A DNA stretch of 64,000 nucleotides from Curtobacterium sp. MMLR14_010. Its GTDB lineage: Bacteria; Actinomycetota; Actinomycetes; Actinomycetales; Microbacteriaceae. A program made the translations under genes and the position numbers. Positions 1 to 8,684 of this stretch are shown in pieces. Each line of letters begins with the position of its first letter. Position 1 is the stretch's first letter. The DNA lies in NCBI RefSeq assembly GCF_001865015.1, contig NZ_MJGV01000046.1:493578-557577 (forward strand). The letters are read 5' to 3'. The notes below the pieces were generated by a model that saw only the letters and a list, made by a program, of their open reading frames with translations, was not told the DNA's origin and made no database searches.

Positions 1-1
1 C

Positions 2-1228
2 GGCACCGACGCCGCAGCCGTCCGCTCGGCCGCCGGCAGTGCTGTCCGCCAGCTCCCCCTCGCGTCCTCGATCGCGCTCGCGCTGCCGACCGACTCCGAC
101 GAGCTCGTCGACGCCGCCCTCGAGGGCGCTGCGCTCGGCGCCTACGCGTTCACCCGGCACAAGGGCACCGGCAGCACCGGACCGGTGCGCGGCGACCAGC
201 GCGTCGTCGTGCTCGCACCGTCCGCCGTGGCCGACGCCACCGTCCGCCCGGCGATCGTCGCGGACGCCGCCGCCCTGGTGCGCGACCTCGTCAACACCGC
301 CGCGCTCGACCTCGGGCCGTCCGACGTCGCGGACGTGGCCACCGGGCTCGCCGGCGACCTGCCGCTGACCGTCGAGGTCCTCGACGAGACCGCGCTGGAG
401 GAACAGGGCTTCGGGGGCATCCTCGGCGTCGGCGCCGGGTCCGTCCGCCCGCCGCGTCTGGTCGTCGTCCGGTACTCGCCGGAGTCCGCGACGAAGCACC
501 TCGCCCTCGTCGGCAAGGGCATCACGTTCGACTCGGGCGGGCTCTCGCTCAAGCCGGCCGGCTCGATGCTCGGCATGAAGACCGACATGACCGGCGCCGC
601 GACCGTGCTCGCCGCCACCGTCGCGGCCGCCCGGCTCGGCCTCGACGTCAAGGTCACCGCGTGGCTCTGCCTGGCCGAGAACATGCCGTCCGGGTCGGCC
701 ATCCGGCCGGGTGACGTCCTGACGCTGAAGAACGGCAAGACCGTCGAGGTCACGAACACCGACGCCGAGGGCCGTCTCGTCCTCGGTGACGGCCTCGTCG
801 CCGCCTCGCTCGAGCAGCCCGACGCGGTCGTCGACGTCGCCACGCTCACCGGCGCCCAGGTCGTCGCGCTCGGCGACCGCACCACCGGGCTGATGGGGAC
901 GGACGACCTCGTGGCCCGCGTCCGCGCCCTCGCCGAGGCCGTCGCCGAACCGATCTGGCCGATGCCCCTCCCCGAGGAGCTCGACGGCCGGCTCGCCAGC
1001 GACGTCGCCGACATGGTGAACGCCACCGTGGGCAACCCGGCGGGTGGCATGCTGCTCGCCGGCAAGTTCCTGGAGCGCTTCGTGGGCGAGGGTGTCCCCT
1101 GGGCGCACCTCGACATCGCGGGTCCCTCGGAGAACAAGGGCGGCGGCTACGGGTGGCTGGGCAAGGGGCCGACCGGTGCGATGGTCCGCACCCTCATCTC
1201 GCTCGCAGAAGACCTCCAGTCCAAGTAG
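2..1228 (+). CDS. pepA: Leucyl aminopeptidase (M17 family), 5' end outside window
   Basis: Cytosolic di-metal aminopeptidase of family M17 that removes N-terminal residues from peptides. The open frame runs from the first bases of the window, so the start codon and part of the N-terminal domain are missing. Visible M17 signatures are GKGITFDSGGLSLKP (metal-binding Lys and Asp) and the family signature NTDAEGRLVLGDGL, followed by the conserved C-terminal NPAGGMLLAGKFLERF stretch. It is followed after a 154-base gap by lpdA on the same strand; this pepA-lpdA-sucB order is common in Microbacteriaceae and other actinobacteria. No break is seen in the visible part. Confidence is high for family; only the N-terminus cannot be judged. 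Confidence 0.95.
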   Translation, partial: GTDAAAVRSAAGSAVRQLPLASSIALALPTDSDELVDAALEGAALGAYAFTRHKGTGSTGPVRGDQRVVVLAPSAVADATVRPAIVADAAALVRDLVNTAALDLGPSDVADVATGLAGDLPLTVEVLDETALEEQGFGGILGVGAGSVRPPRLVVVRYSPESATKHLALVGKGITFDSGGLSLKPAGSMLGMKTDMTGAATVLAATVAAARLGLDVKVTAWLCLAENMPSGSAIRPGDVLTLKNGKTVEVTNTDAEGRLVLGDGLVAASLEQPDAVVDVATLTGAQVVALGDRTTGLMGTDDLVARVRALAEAVAEPIWPMPLPEELDGRLASDVADMVNATVGNPAGGMLLAGKFLERFVGEGVPWAHLDIAGPSENKGGGYGWLGKGPTGAMVRTLISLAEDLQSK

Positions 1229-1382
1229 TAGGTTTGGTTCCGGTGGGGCGTGCGTCCAGACGCCACCCACCGGAACGGACGGGACGGGACCGGAACCATG
1301 CGGTCCGACCGTCGGACGCCGCCGCGGTGGTGTCCATGTGCGGGCCCGACCGGCCCCGACATGCACGAGGGAGTTGCACCAG

Positions 1383-2756
1383 GTGACGGAACAGACTTAC
1401 GACGTCGTGGTCCTCGGTGGCGGGAGCGGCGGGTACGCCGCAGCGCTCCGGGCAGCCGAGCTCGGGATGAGCGTCGCGCTCATCGAGGGCGACAAGCTCG
1501 GAGGGACCTGCCTGCACCGCGGATGCATCCCGACGAAGGCGCTGCTGCACTCCGCCGAGATCGCCGACGGCGCTCGTGACGCCGAGAAGTACGGCGTCCT
1601 GGCCGAGTTCGCCGGTGTCGACGTGCCCAAGGTCATCGAGTACCAGCAGGGCGTCATCAACTCCAAGTACAAGGGCCTGCAGGGCCTCATCAAGGCCCGT
1701 GGCATCACCGTCGTCGAGGGCTGGGGTCGTCTGACCTCGCAGAACACCGTGCAGGTCGGCGACCAGACCGTCACCGGCAAGAACGTCGTGCTCGCGACCG
1801 GCTCCTACTCGAAGTCCCTGCCCGGGCTCGAGATCGGCGGCCGGGTCATCACCTCCGAGACCGCCCTCCGCATGGACTACGTCCCGAACAAGGTCGTCAT
1901 CCTGGGCGGCGGCGTGATCGGTGTCGAGTTCGCCAGCGTCTGGAAGTCCTTCGGCGCCGAGGTCACCATCGTCGAGGGCCTCCCCCACCTGGTCCCCGCC
2001 GAGGACGAGTCCATGTCGAAGCAGCTCGAGCGTGCCTTCCGCAAACGCGGCATCGAGTTCTCGCTCGGCACCCGGTTCCAGGGCGTCGAGCAGCACGAGA
2101 ACGGAGTCGTCGTCACGCTCGAGGACGGCAGGACCTTCGACGGTGACGTCCTGCTGGTCGCCGTCGGCCGTGGCCCCGTCACGCAGAACGTCGGCTACGA
2201 CGAGGTCGGCATCACGATGGACCGCGGCTTCGTGATCACGAACGAGCGCCTCGCGACGAACGTCCCGAACGTCTACGCCGTCGGCGACATCGTCCCCGGC
2301 CTGCAGCTCGCGCACCGCGGCTTCCAGCAGGGCATCTTCGTCGCCGAGGAGATCGCCGGTCTCAACCCGGTGGTCATCGAGGACAAGAACATCCCCAAGG
2401 TCACCTACTCCGACCCCGAGGTCGCCTCCGTCGGCCTCTCGCAGTCGAAGGCCGAGGAGGAGTACGGCGCCGACAAGGTCGACGCGTACGAGTACAACCT
2501 CGCCGGCAACGGCAAGAGCCACATCATCGGCACCTCCGGTGCGGTCAAGGTCGTGCGCGTCGTCGACGGCCCCGTCGTCGGGATCAGCATGATCGGCGCC
2601 CGCGTCGGCGAGCTCATCGCCGAGGCCCAGCTCGCCGTGAACTGGGAAGCCCACCCCGAGGACGTCGCGCCGCTCATCCACGCGCACCCGACCCAGAGCG
2701 AAGCCCTGGGCGAAGCGCTGATGCACCTCGCGGGCAAGCCGCTCCACGCCCTGTGA
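1383..2756 (+). CDS. lpdA: Dihydrolipoyl dehydrogenase (E3)
   Basis: FAD flavoprotein that reoxidises dihydrolipoyl groups of 2-oxoacid dehydrogenase complexes with NAD+. I chose the GTG at 1383 (457 aa), preceded by a GAGGGAG ribosome site; the open frame continues upstream but codes for nothing family-like there. The N-terminal FAD motif GGGSGGYAAALRAAELG is followed by the redox disulfide motif GGTCLHRGCIP (Cys43 and Cys48). A second dinucleotide motif, GGGVIGVEFASVW, marks the NAD domain, and the C-terminal HAHPTQSEALGEA carries the catalytic His-Glu pair. The E2 gene starts 61 bases downstream, so both probably serve the pyruvate and/or 2-oxoglutarate complex. Confidence 0.96.
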   Translation: MTEQTYDVVVLGGGSGGYAAALRAAELGMSVALIEGDKLGGTCLHRGCIPTKALLHSAEIADGARDAEKYGVLAEFAGVDVPKVIEYQQGVINSKYKGLQGLIKARGITVVEGWGRLTSQNTVQVGDQTVTGKNVVLATGSYSKSLPGLEIGGRVITSETALRMDYVPNKVVILGGGVIGVEFASVWKSFGAEVTIVEGLPHLVPAEDESMSKQLERAFRKRGIEFSLGTRFQGVEQHENGVVVTLEDGRTFDGDVLLVAVGRGPVTQNVGYDEVGITMDRGFVITNERLATNVPNVYAVGDIVPGLQLAHRGFQQGIFVAEEIAGLNPVVIEDKNIPKVTYSDPEVASVGLSQSKAEEEYGADKVDAYEYNLAGNGKSHIIGTSGAVKVVRVVDGPVVGISMIGARVGELIAEAQLAVNWEAHPEDVAPLIHAHPTQSEALGEALMHLAGKPLHAL

Positions 2757-2817
2757 GCCAGCGCCCGATGACACAGACAACAACCACGAACCACCCCTGC
2801 GAAGAGGAGTCCACCCG

Positions 2818-4332
2818 ATGAGCGAATCCGTCAACCTCCCGGCGCTCGGCGAGAGCGTCACCGAGGGCACGGTGACCCGATGGCTGAAGAACGTCGGTGA
2901 CCGGGTCGAGGTCGACGAGCCGCTGCTCGAGGTCTCGACCGACAAGGTCGACACCGAGATCCCGTCGCCGATCGCCGGTGTCGTCGAGGAGATCCTCGTC
3001 CAGGAGGACGAGACCGTCGAGGTCGGCACCCCGCTGGTGAAGATCGGCGACGGCGCCGGGTCCTCCGACGGCGACTCCGGTTCGTCGGACTCCTCGGCAT
3101 CGGACTCGTCCGAGTCGAACGAGGCCGCTGCTGAGGAGGCAGCGCCCGAGGCCGAGCCGAGCACCGAGCAGGACACCGAGGCGAAGGCCCCGGAGCCGAC
3201 CGAGCCCGAGCCGGCCCCCGCCGGACAGACCCAGCCCGCAGCACCGGCTGCTCCGTCGGCGCCGCCCGCCGCCGCACCCGTGCCGCAGGCCGCCCCGGTC
3301 CCGCCGCCCGCCGCCGCGCCGGCTCCCCCGGCCCCCGCTGCCGTCCCGGCACCGCCCGCCGCGGTGTCGAGCGCCCCGACGGCCTCGGCCGAGGTCCCGA
3401 ACCCGTCGCAGACCGGCGCCGCGTCCGGCTACGTCACGCCGCTGGTGCGCAAGCTCGCCAACGAGCAGGGCGTCGACCTGTCGACCGTCACCGGCACCGG
3501 TGTCGGTGGGCGCATCCGCAAGGAGGACGTGCTCGCCGCCGTCAAGCCCGCTGCGGCTCCTGACGCTTCCACTGCCCCCGCAGCCGCGTCCGGACCGTTC
3601 GTCGCCGAGGTCTCCCCGCTCCGTGGCACCCGCGAGAAGATGACCCGCCTGCGCAAGGTCGTCGCCGAGCGTGCCGTGCAGTCGATGACCTCGACCGCCC
3701 AGCTGACGAGCGTCGTCGAGGTGGACGTCACGAAGGTGGCGCAGTTCCGCGACGCCCACAAGGCCGAGTTCCTCGAGAAGACCGGCGCGAAGCTCTCCTT
3801 CATGCCGTTCTTCGCCCTGGCGGCCTCGGAAGCGCTCAAGGCCCACCCGAAGATCAACTCGACCGTCGACGGCGAGGAGATCGTGTACCCGGAGACGGAG
3901 AACGTCTCGATCGCGGTCGACACCGAGCGTGGCCTGCTCACGCCGGTGATCAAGGACGCGGCGTCGCTCGACCTCGCCCAGTTCTCGAAGGCGATCGCCG
4001 ACCTCGCCGAGCGCACCCGCAACAACCAGCTGAAGCCCGACGAGCTCGCCGGGGGCACCTTCACGCTGACCAACACGGGTTCGCGCGGTGCGCTGTTCGA
4101 CACCCCGGTCGTGTTCCTGCCGCAGTCGGCCATCCTCGGGACGGGCATCGTGACGAAGCGTCCGGCCGTCGTGAAGGTGGACGGACAGGAAGCCATCGCG
4201 ATCCGCTCGTTCGTGTACCTGGCGCTGTCGTACGACCACCGGATCATCGACGGTGCGGACGCCTCGCGCTACCTCGTCGCCGTGAAGAACCGCCTCGAAG
4301 CGGGCAACTTCGCGCCGAACCTGGGGTACTGA
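2818..4332 (+). CDS. sucB: 2-oxoacid dehydrogenase E2 (dihydrolipoyl succinyl-/acetyltransferase)
   Basis: E2 core of a 2-oxoacid dehydrogenase complex, passing the acyl group from lipoyl to CoA. The 504 aa show one N-terminal lipoyl domain with the lipoylated lysine in DKVDTEIPSP (Lys43), an acidic Ser/Asp/Glu segment, a long Ala/Pro linker, a peripheral-subunit-binding domain (TPLVRKLANEQGVDLSTV) and the catalytic domain ending in YDHRIIDGADASRYL with the active-site His. Many actinobacterial homologues have two or three lipoyl domains; only one is present here. GAAGAGGAG precedes the ATG. Actinobacterial proteins of this type are annotated sucB but some act in the pyruvate complex, so the exact substrate is not settled. 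Confidence 0.92.
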   Translation: MSESVNLPALGESVTEGTVTRWLKNVGDRVEVDEPLLEVSTDKVDTEIPSPIAGVVEEILVQEDETVEVGTPLVKIGDGAGSSDGDSGSSDSSASDSSESNEAAAEEAAPEAEPSTEQDTEAKAPEPTEPEPAPAGQTQPAAPAAPSAPPAAAPVPQAAPVPPPAAAPAPPAPAAVPAPPAAVSSAPTASAEVPNPSQTGAASGYVTPLVRKLANEQGVDLSTVTGTGVGGRIRKEDVLAAVKPAAAPDASTAPAAASGPFVAEVSPLRGTREKMTRLRKVVAERAVQSMTSTAQLTSVVEVDVTKVAQFRDAHKAEFLEKTGAKLSFMPFFALAASEALKAHPKINSTVDGEEIVYPETENVSIAVDTERGLLTPVIKDAASLDLAQFSKAIADLAERTRNNQLKPDELAGGTFTLTNTGSRGALFDTPVVFLPQSAILGTGIVTKRPAVVKVDGQEAIAIRSFVYLALSYDHRIIDGADASRYLVAVKNRLEAGNFAPNLGY

Positions 4333-4354
4333 CCCCGCACGTGCTGGCCTGATG

Positions 4355-4389
4355 ACGGCCCTGGTTCCCCTCGTGGGAGCCGGGGCCGT
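4355..4389. terminator. Bidirectional terminator between sucB and the convergent gene
   Basis: ACGGCCCTGGTTCCC and GGGAGCCGGGGCCGT form a 15-bp stem with two G-T type pairs and a 5-base loop (CTCGT). It lies 22 bases after the sucB stop and just before the stop of the opposing gene, so it can serve both. Confidence 0.75.
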
Positions 4390-4391
4390 CG

Positions 4392-5171
4392 TCATGCCCC
4401 CTGCAGGCCGAGCACCCCGGCTGCGACGAGTCCGGCAGCGACCACGACACCGACGAGCACCATCCGCGGCGACACCCGGACACCGCCGACGCCGAGCCGG
4501 ACACCACGCTCGAGGGCGTCCCGCACCAGGGCGAGGTGTCCCGTCGGCACCGGCGCTGGCGGGGCCACGACGGTGTACACGTCTGCCGGGGGCTCCCAGC
4601 GCACGGGCCGCGGCGGGCTGGTCGCCTGCACGACGGCGACGAGACGGCGGACGTCCTCCACCGCACCGCCGAGCGCCCCGGTGACGGCGTCGTCCACCGC
4701 AGCGCGGCACGGTTCACGGGGGTCGACCCGCTCCCACACGAGGCGGACGGCGTGGAGCAGGGCGACGGCGCCCGGCGACTCCGAGGTGCGGGCCGGAGCA
4801 GAGCCGGGGTCGGCGTCGGGCGGGTGGTCGACGAGGACCGGTGCGCCGGCGTCGTCGACGAGGACGTCATCGGCACGGGCGTCCCCGAGCAGCAGGGCCC
4901 CGGCTCCGGCGTCGACGGCCAGCTCGAGGAGCGGGAGCGTCAGGGTGACGGCGACGCCGACGGTCGGGACGCCGATGCGGTCGAGGGCGTCGGGGAGCGG
5001 CGTTCCGGCGAGCTGCTCGGTCTGCACCACGAGGCGCCCGGCAGCACTGCGGCCGACGGCGGTGACGCGCACGCAGTGCTGGGGTTCGGCCGCGCAGCGG
5101 TCGGCCACCCAAGCGGCGTAGGGGCCGGTCCCCGGACCGGACCAGCGGTGTTCGACGGTGGTCGTTGGCAT
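4392..5171 (-). CDS. Hypothetical protein with C-terminal membrane anchor, kinase-like architecture
   Basis: 259 aa, function unknown. The N-terminal two thirds is an Ala/Val-rich soluble region in which VRVTAVGRSAAGRLVVQTEQ and the following LLGDARADDVLVDDAGAPVL stretch loosely recall the catalytic-loop region of a degenerate protein kinase fold. I see no intact kinase motif, so this is only a hint. The C-terminus ends in one hydrophobic helix (RMVLVGVVVAAGLVAAGVLG) with almost nothing after it, a tail-anchored layout. It sits convergent to sucB, between sucB and the DUF4191 gene, where many actinobacteria carry lipB-lipA. The start at 5171 has a CANNNT box 7 bases upstream, weaker than its neighbours. 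Confidence 0.65.
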   Translation of the reverse strand: MPTTTVEHRWSGPGTGPYAAWVADRCAAEPQHCVRVTAVGRSAAGRLVVQTEQLAGTPLPDALDRIGVPTVGVAVTLTLPLLELAVDAGAGALLLGDARADDVLVDDAGAPVLVDHPPDADPGSAPARTSESPGAVALLHAVRLVWERVDPREPCRAAVDDAVTGALGGAVEDVRRLVAVVQATSPPRPVRWEPPADVYTVVAPPAPVPTGHLALVRDALERGVRLGVGGVRVSPRMVLVGVVVAAGLVAAGVLGLQGA

Positions 5172-5297
5172 GGTGACCAGCGTGGCGGAGGCGGGACGAG
5201 CCTCCCGGCCGGTGGCGACACCTGTGGAGAACCCCGTTCGCCCACAGCCAGTTCACCCACGGTCCACACGACGGCCGTCAGGCCGTATCCTGGGGGC

Positions 5298-6017
5298 ATG
5301 GCACGAAGCAGCTCGACCGACACGAAGGCGAAGGCGAAGGAGCCGGGACGTCTGAAGCAGATGTTCCAGGTCTTCCAGATGACCCGTCGGGCTGACCCGA
5401 CGTCGATCTGGTGGTTCGCTGCCGCGTTCCTGGTCCCCGTCATCCTCGGGGTGCTCCTGGCGCTCCTGCTGCCGGGGCAGAACTGGCTCGCGATCGTCCT
5501 GTGGATCCTCGCCGGCGTGCTGCTCGGCGTGCTGCTGTTCCTCATCGTGCTCGGTCGTCTGGCCGAGCGGGCTGCGTACTCGCAGATCGAGGGCCAGCCC
5601 GGGGCCGTCGGTGCGGTGCTGTCGAACTCGCTCCGTCGCCAGTGGCGCTCCAGCGAGATGCCCGTCGCGGTGCACGGTCGTTCGCAGTCTGCGGTCTACC
5701 GCGCGGTGGGCACGCCCGGCGTCGTCCTCATCACCGAAGGCCAGGTCGGCAACATCTCCCGCCAGGTGGACGAGGAGCGTCGCAAGGTCCAGCGCATCGT
5801 CCCGAACGTCCCCGTGCACGTGGTGAACGTCGGTGACGGATCGGACCAGGTCACGCTGCACAAGCTCCCCCGCGCGATGAACAAGTACAAGAAGTCGCTC
5901 AACCGCAACGAGGTCCTCGCGGTGGCGAACCGTCTCGACTCCCTCACGCAGAGCCCCGCGTCCGCGATCCCCAAGGGCATCGACCCGACCCGCGTCCGCG
6001 CCGGTCGTCCGCGCTGA
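5298..6017 (+). CDS. DUF4191 family membrane protein
   Basis: 239 aa. After a charged N-terminus rich in Lys come two adjacent membrane helices (about residues 38-60 and 65-88), then a cytosolic domain with QPGAVGAVLSNSLRRQW and a long basic region. This is the DUF4191 pattern, conserved next to the RDD and glnA genes across actinobacteria; its biochemical role is unknown. ATG at 5298 lies 6 bases after TATCCT, fitting a leaderless transcript, and cuts off a much longer spurious upstream reading frame. It is followed by a strong hairpin terminator. The conserved neighbourhood suggests a link to lipoate or nitrogen metabolism, but that is only association. Confidence 0.9.
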   Translation: MARSSSTDTKAKAKEPGRLKQMFQVFQMTRRADPTSIWWFAAAFLVPVILGVLLALLLPGQNWLAIVLWILAGVLLGVLLFLIVLGRLAERAAYSQIEGQPGAVGAVLSNSLRRQWRSSEMPVAVHGRSQSAVYRAVGTPGVVLITEGQVGNISRQVDEERRKVQRIVPNVPVHVVNVGDGSDQVTLHKLPRAMNKYKKSLNRNEVLAVANRLDSLTQSPASAIPKGIDPTRVRAGRPR

Positions 6018-6037
6018 TCTCGGCCTGACGTCGCTGG

Positions 6038-6066
6038 ACGCCCCCGACCGCTGCGGTCGGGGGCGT
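6038..6066 (+). terminator. Rho-independent-like terminator after DUF4191 gene
   Basis: Perfect 13-bp stem ACGCCCCCGACCG / CGGTCGGGGGCGT with a 3-base loop, followed by TCT, 20 bases after the stop codon. Confidence 0.8.
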
Positions 6067-6117
6067 TCTGCGTGTGGGCGGCCGGGCGGGCGGGGCGGTC
6101 GTGTGTGCGCCCGTACG

Positions 6118-6180
6118 CATCGAGGGAGCAGAAGACGTCGAGTGGAGCCCGCAAACCCGACGTTTTCTGCTCCCTCGATG
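6118..6180. repeat. 63-base dispersed palindrome, copy 1
   Basis: 23-base arms beginning CATCGAGGGAGCAGAA and ending TTCTGCTCCCTCGATG match at 22 of 23 positions around a 17-base loop. A second element of exactly 63 bases with the same outer sequence lies at 43045-43107. Both sit between convergent gene ends (here DUF4191 and RDD). Confidence 0.85.
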
Positions 6181-6238
6181 CCGTCCGGCGCGCACCCCGC
6201 GCCGCGCCCGGCCGCGACCGCGCGCCCGCCCCGCACCC

Positions 6239-6691
6239 TCAGCGCCGGACGAGCACCGTCCCGGCCGCCGCGTCGTGCAGCGGGCGGCCGTCCTTGGCGT
6301 GGATGAGCACCGGCACCACGAGGCAGAGCAGCACGGTGCGGACGACCGGCCGCCACACTCCGATGTAGCCGCCACGGACCGGCACCACGCGGAGCCCGAG
6401 GCAGATCTGCCCGAACGACCCGGACAGCAGCGGGATGAACACGACCTGCAGCGCGGCGAAGATGCCGAGCGTGACGAAGTTGCCCGCGTCGCCGTAGGTC
6501 CCGAGGCCGAGCGACACGAGGGACGCCAACGCCCAGTCGATCACGAGCGCCACGAACCGCCGCCCGAAGCTGCTCATCGACCGGGGCCCGGACTGCGGCA
6601 GGCCGAGGAGCTTGCCAGGCCACTCCCCCGCACCGGGACCACCCGCACCGGCACCAGCAGCGGAGGAGGACGACGAGGTGGGGCGGGCCAT
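6239..6691 (-). CDS. RDD family membrane protein
   Basis: 150 aa with an RDD domain of hydrophobic helices. The Ser/Ala/Gly-rich N-terminus is followed by FGRRFVALVIDWALASLVSL, in which the conserved Arg and Asp that name the family are visible, then FGQICLGLRVVPVRG and a final helix pair. The start MARPTSSSSS (6691) is chosen over a longer frame because TACCCT lies 6 bases upstream, fitting leaderless expression. The RDD gene next to glnA and a DUF4191 gene is a conserved actinobacterial arrangement. Transport function is proposed for some RDD proteins in other bacteria; nothing here shows the substrate. Confidence 0.88.
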   Translation of the reverse strand: MARPTSSSSSAAGAGAGGPGAGEWPGKLLGLPQSGPRSMSSFGRRFVALVIDWALASLVSLGLGTYGDAGNFVTLGIFAALQVVFIPLLSGSFGQICLGLRVVPVRGGYIGVWRPVVRTVLLCLVVPVLIHAKDGRPLHDAAAGTVLVRR

Positions 6692-6766
6692 GTCTCCAGG
6701 GTAGGCGACACCGGGTGCGTAACACGCCGGAAACAACGCAGTCACGTCCGGGAAACCCCGGGTCAA

Positions 6767-6772
6767 TAGCCT
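6767..6772 (+). promoter_or_regulatory. Probable -10 box of glnA
   Basis: TAGCCT fits the actinobacterial TANNNT -10 pattern and lies 61 bases before the glnA ATG, implying a leader of about 55 bases. No clear -35 box and no convincing GlnR-type site is seen in the 142-base divergent spacer with the RDD gene. Confidence 0.4.
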
Positions 6773-6833
6773 CGTCGGAGGGTGCCTCTCGGTCCCCTCG
6801 AACCACCACCCAACCAGTAGGAGAACGACTCAC

Positions 6834-8258
6834 ATGTTCAGTGATTCCTCCGAGGTGCTCGCCTTCATCAAGGACACGGACGTCAAGTTCCTCGACATCC
6901 GTTTCACGGACCTCCCCGGGGTCCAGCAGCACTTCAACATCCCCGCGTCCACGGTCGACGAGGACTTCTTCTCGGTCGGGCAGCTCTTCGACGGCTCGTC
7001 GATCCGCGGTTTCGCGTCGATCCACGAGTCCGACATGCAGCTCATCCCGGACGTGACGACCGCGTACGTCGACCCGTTCCGCGCGGAGCGCACGCTGATC
7101 ATGGTGTTCGACATCTACAACCCGCGCAACGGCGAGATCTACAGCCGTGACCCGCGCCAGGTCGCCAAGAAGGCCGAGAAGTACCTCGCCTCGACCGGCA
7201 TCGCCGACACCGCGTTCTTCGCCCCCGAGGCCGAGTTCTACATCTTCGACGACGTCCGCTACTCGGTCACGCAGAACGAGTCGTTCTACGCGGTCGACTC
7301 CGAGGAGGGCGCCTGGAACACGGGTCGCACCGAAGAGGGCGGCAACCTCGCCAACAAGACCCCGTACAAGGGCGGCTACTTCCCCGTGTCGCCGGTCGAC
7401 AAGACCGCCGACCTGCGCGACGACATCTCGCTCAAGCTGATCGACTCGGGCCTCGAGCTCGAGCGCGCGCACCACGAGGTGGGCACCGGCGGCCAGCAGG
7501 AGATCAACTACAAGTTCGACACGATGGTCCACGCCGCGGACGACATCCTGAAGTTCAAGTACATCGTCAAGAACACGGCCGAGCAGTGGGGCAAGGTCGC
7601 GACCTTCATGCCGAAGCCGATCTTCGGTGACAACGGCTCGGGCATGCACACGCACCAGTCGCTCTGGTCCGACGGCACCCCGCTCTTCTACGACGAGAAC
7701 GGCTACGGCGGCCTCTCCGACCTCGCGCGCTGGTACATCGGTGGCCTGCTCAAGCACGCCCCCGCCGTCCTGGCGTTCACGAACCCGACGATCAACTCGT
7801 ACCACCGGCTGATCCCGGGCTTCGAGGCCCCCGTCAACCTCGTCTACTCGGCGGGCAACCGCTCGGCCTCGATCCGGATCCCGATCACGGGCACCAACCC
7901 GAAGGCCAAGCGCATCGAGTTCCGCGCGCCCGACGCCTCTGGCAACCCGTACCTGGCGTTCGCCGTGCAGCTGATGGCGGGCCTCGACGGCATCCAGAAC
8001 CGCATCGAGCCGCACGAGCCCGTCGACAAGGACCTCTACGAGCTCCCCCCGGAAGAGGCGAAGAACATCCCCCAGGTGCCGGCTTCGCTCGACGCCGCAC
8101 TCGCAGCACTCGAGGCCGACCACGAGTTCCTGCTCAAGGGGAACGTCTTCACCGAGGACCTCATCCAGACGTGGATCGACTACAAGCGCGAGAACGAGAT
8201 CCTGCCGATGGCGCAGCGTCCGCACCCGTTCGAGTACGAGCTCTACTTCGGCGTCTGA
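6834..8258 (+). CDS. glnA: Glutamine synthetase type I (adenylylatable)
   Basis: Main ammonia-assimilating enzyme: glutamate + NH3 + ATP gives glutamine. 474 aa, the usual length for bacterial GSI-beta. The grasp-N domain ([18 protein letters not shown]) and the catalytic stretch [18 protein letters not shown] with the ATP-binding motif are intact. The adenylylation site is present as [11 protein letters not shown] with Tyr402, so the enzyme should be switched by GlnE, encoded at 13827-16796. AGGAGA precedes the ATG, and a strong terminator follows. This is the GlnA1-type enzyme; a shorter GlnA2 paralogue lies at 16808-18145. Confidence 0.97.
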   Translation: MFSDSSEVLAFIKDTDVKFLDIRFTDLPGVQQHFNIPASTVDEDFFSVGQLFDGSSIRGFASIHESDMQLIPDVTTAYVDPFRAERTLIMVFDIYNPRNGEIYSRDPRQVAKKAEKYLASTGIADTAFFAPEAEFYIFDDVRYSVTQNESFYAVDSEEGAWNTGRTEEGGNLANKTPYKGGYFPVSPVDKTADLRDDISLKLIDSGLELERAHHEVGTGGQQEINYKFDTMVHAADDILKFKYIVKNTAEQWGKVATFMPKPIFGDNGSGMHTHQSLWSDGTPLFYDENGYGGLSDLARWYIGGLLKHAPAVLAFTNPTINSYHRLIPGFEAPVNLVYSAGNRSASIRIPITGTNPKAKRIEFRAPDASGNPYLAFAVQLMAGLDGIQNRIEPHEPVDKDLYELPPEEAKNIPQVPASLDAALAALEADHEFLLKGNVFTEDLIQTWIDYKRENEILPMAQRPHPFEYELYFGV

Positions 8259-8279
8259 GTCCCGCTCGACCCGTACACG

Positions 8280-8310
8280 AAGGGCCCCGCACCGATGGTG
8301 CGGGGCCCTT
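8280..8310 (+). terminator. Strong terminator after glnA
   Basis: Perfect 14-bp stem AAGGGCCCCGCACC / GGTGCGGGGCCCTT with a GAT loop, 21 bases past the glnA stop, ending CTTCC. Confidence 0.88.
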
Positions 8311-8431
8311 CCGCGTTGCTGCGCGGGCCGAGACTCGCCGAGGCGGACAGGACTCGCCCGCCGGACGGCGCAGGGTGTCCGCCGGGCCGAGACTCGGCGC
8401 GCGGGCTGCGGCCGGTGCCGAGCGGGACCGT

Positions 8432-8476
8432 CTGGAGGCCCGGTGGCGGTCCGGCGGTCCGGCACCGGGCCTCCAG
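8432..8476. repeat. Dispersed palindrome family C (diverged copy)
   Basis: Arms CTGGAGGCCCGGTG / CACCGGGCCTCCAG (14 bp, perfect) around a 17-base GC-rich centre. It shares the GGAGGCCCGGTG core with copies at 19984, 22506, 29785, 30043, 41987, 51656, 55187 and 60795. It lies in the 425-base gene-free gap between glnA and ugd. Confidence 0.8.
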
Positions 8477-8541
8477 GCTGGTGCGTTCGCACCCATCACC
8501 GGCGCGATGGAAAGCGGGATCGCGCGTTGCGGGTCGGAAGG

Positions 8542-8617
8542 AACGACCAGCTACGCGTGAAACGACCTGCTGCGCGCGGAACGACCTGCCACGCGCGGAG
8601 CGACCTGCTCCGCGCGG
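8542..8617. repeat. Four 19-base imperfect tandem repeats
   Basis: Four consecutive 19-base units of the type AACGACCTGCNNCGCGCGG (8542-8560, 8561-8579, 8580-8598, 8599-8617), the first most diverged. They lie in the gap 8259-8684, about 70 bases downstream of the ugd stop. The rest of that gap shows only the glnA terminator and one family C palindrome. Confidence 0.8.
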
Positions 8618-8684
8618 GACCGCCCCCGGGCGCGCGAAACGGGGCCCGCACCGCCCCGGCACGGACCCCGTCTGCTGCGGGCGA

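Noticed and set aside
1153..1386. Small frames in the pepA-lpdA gap
   Set aside because: No ribosome site or family match; most overlap pepA in another frame.
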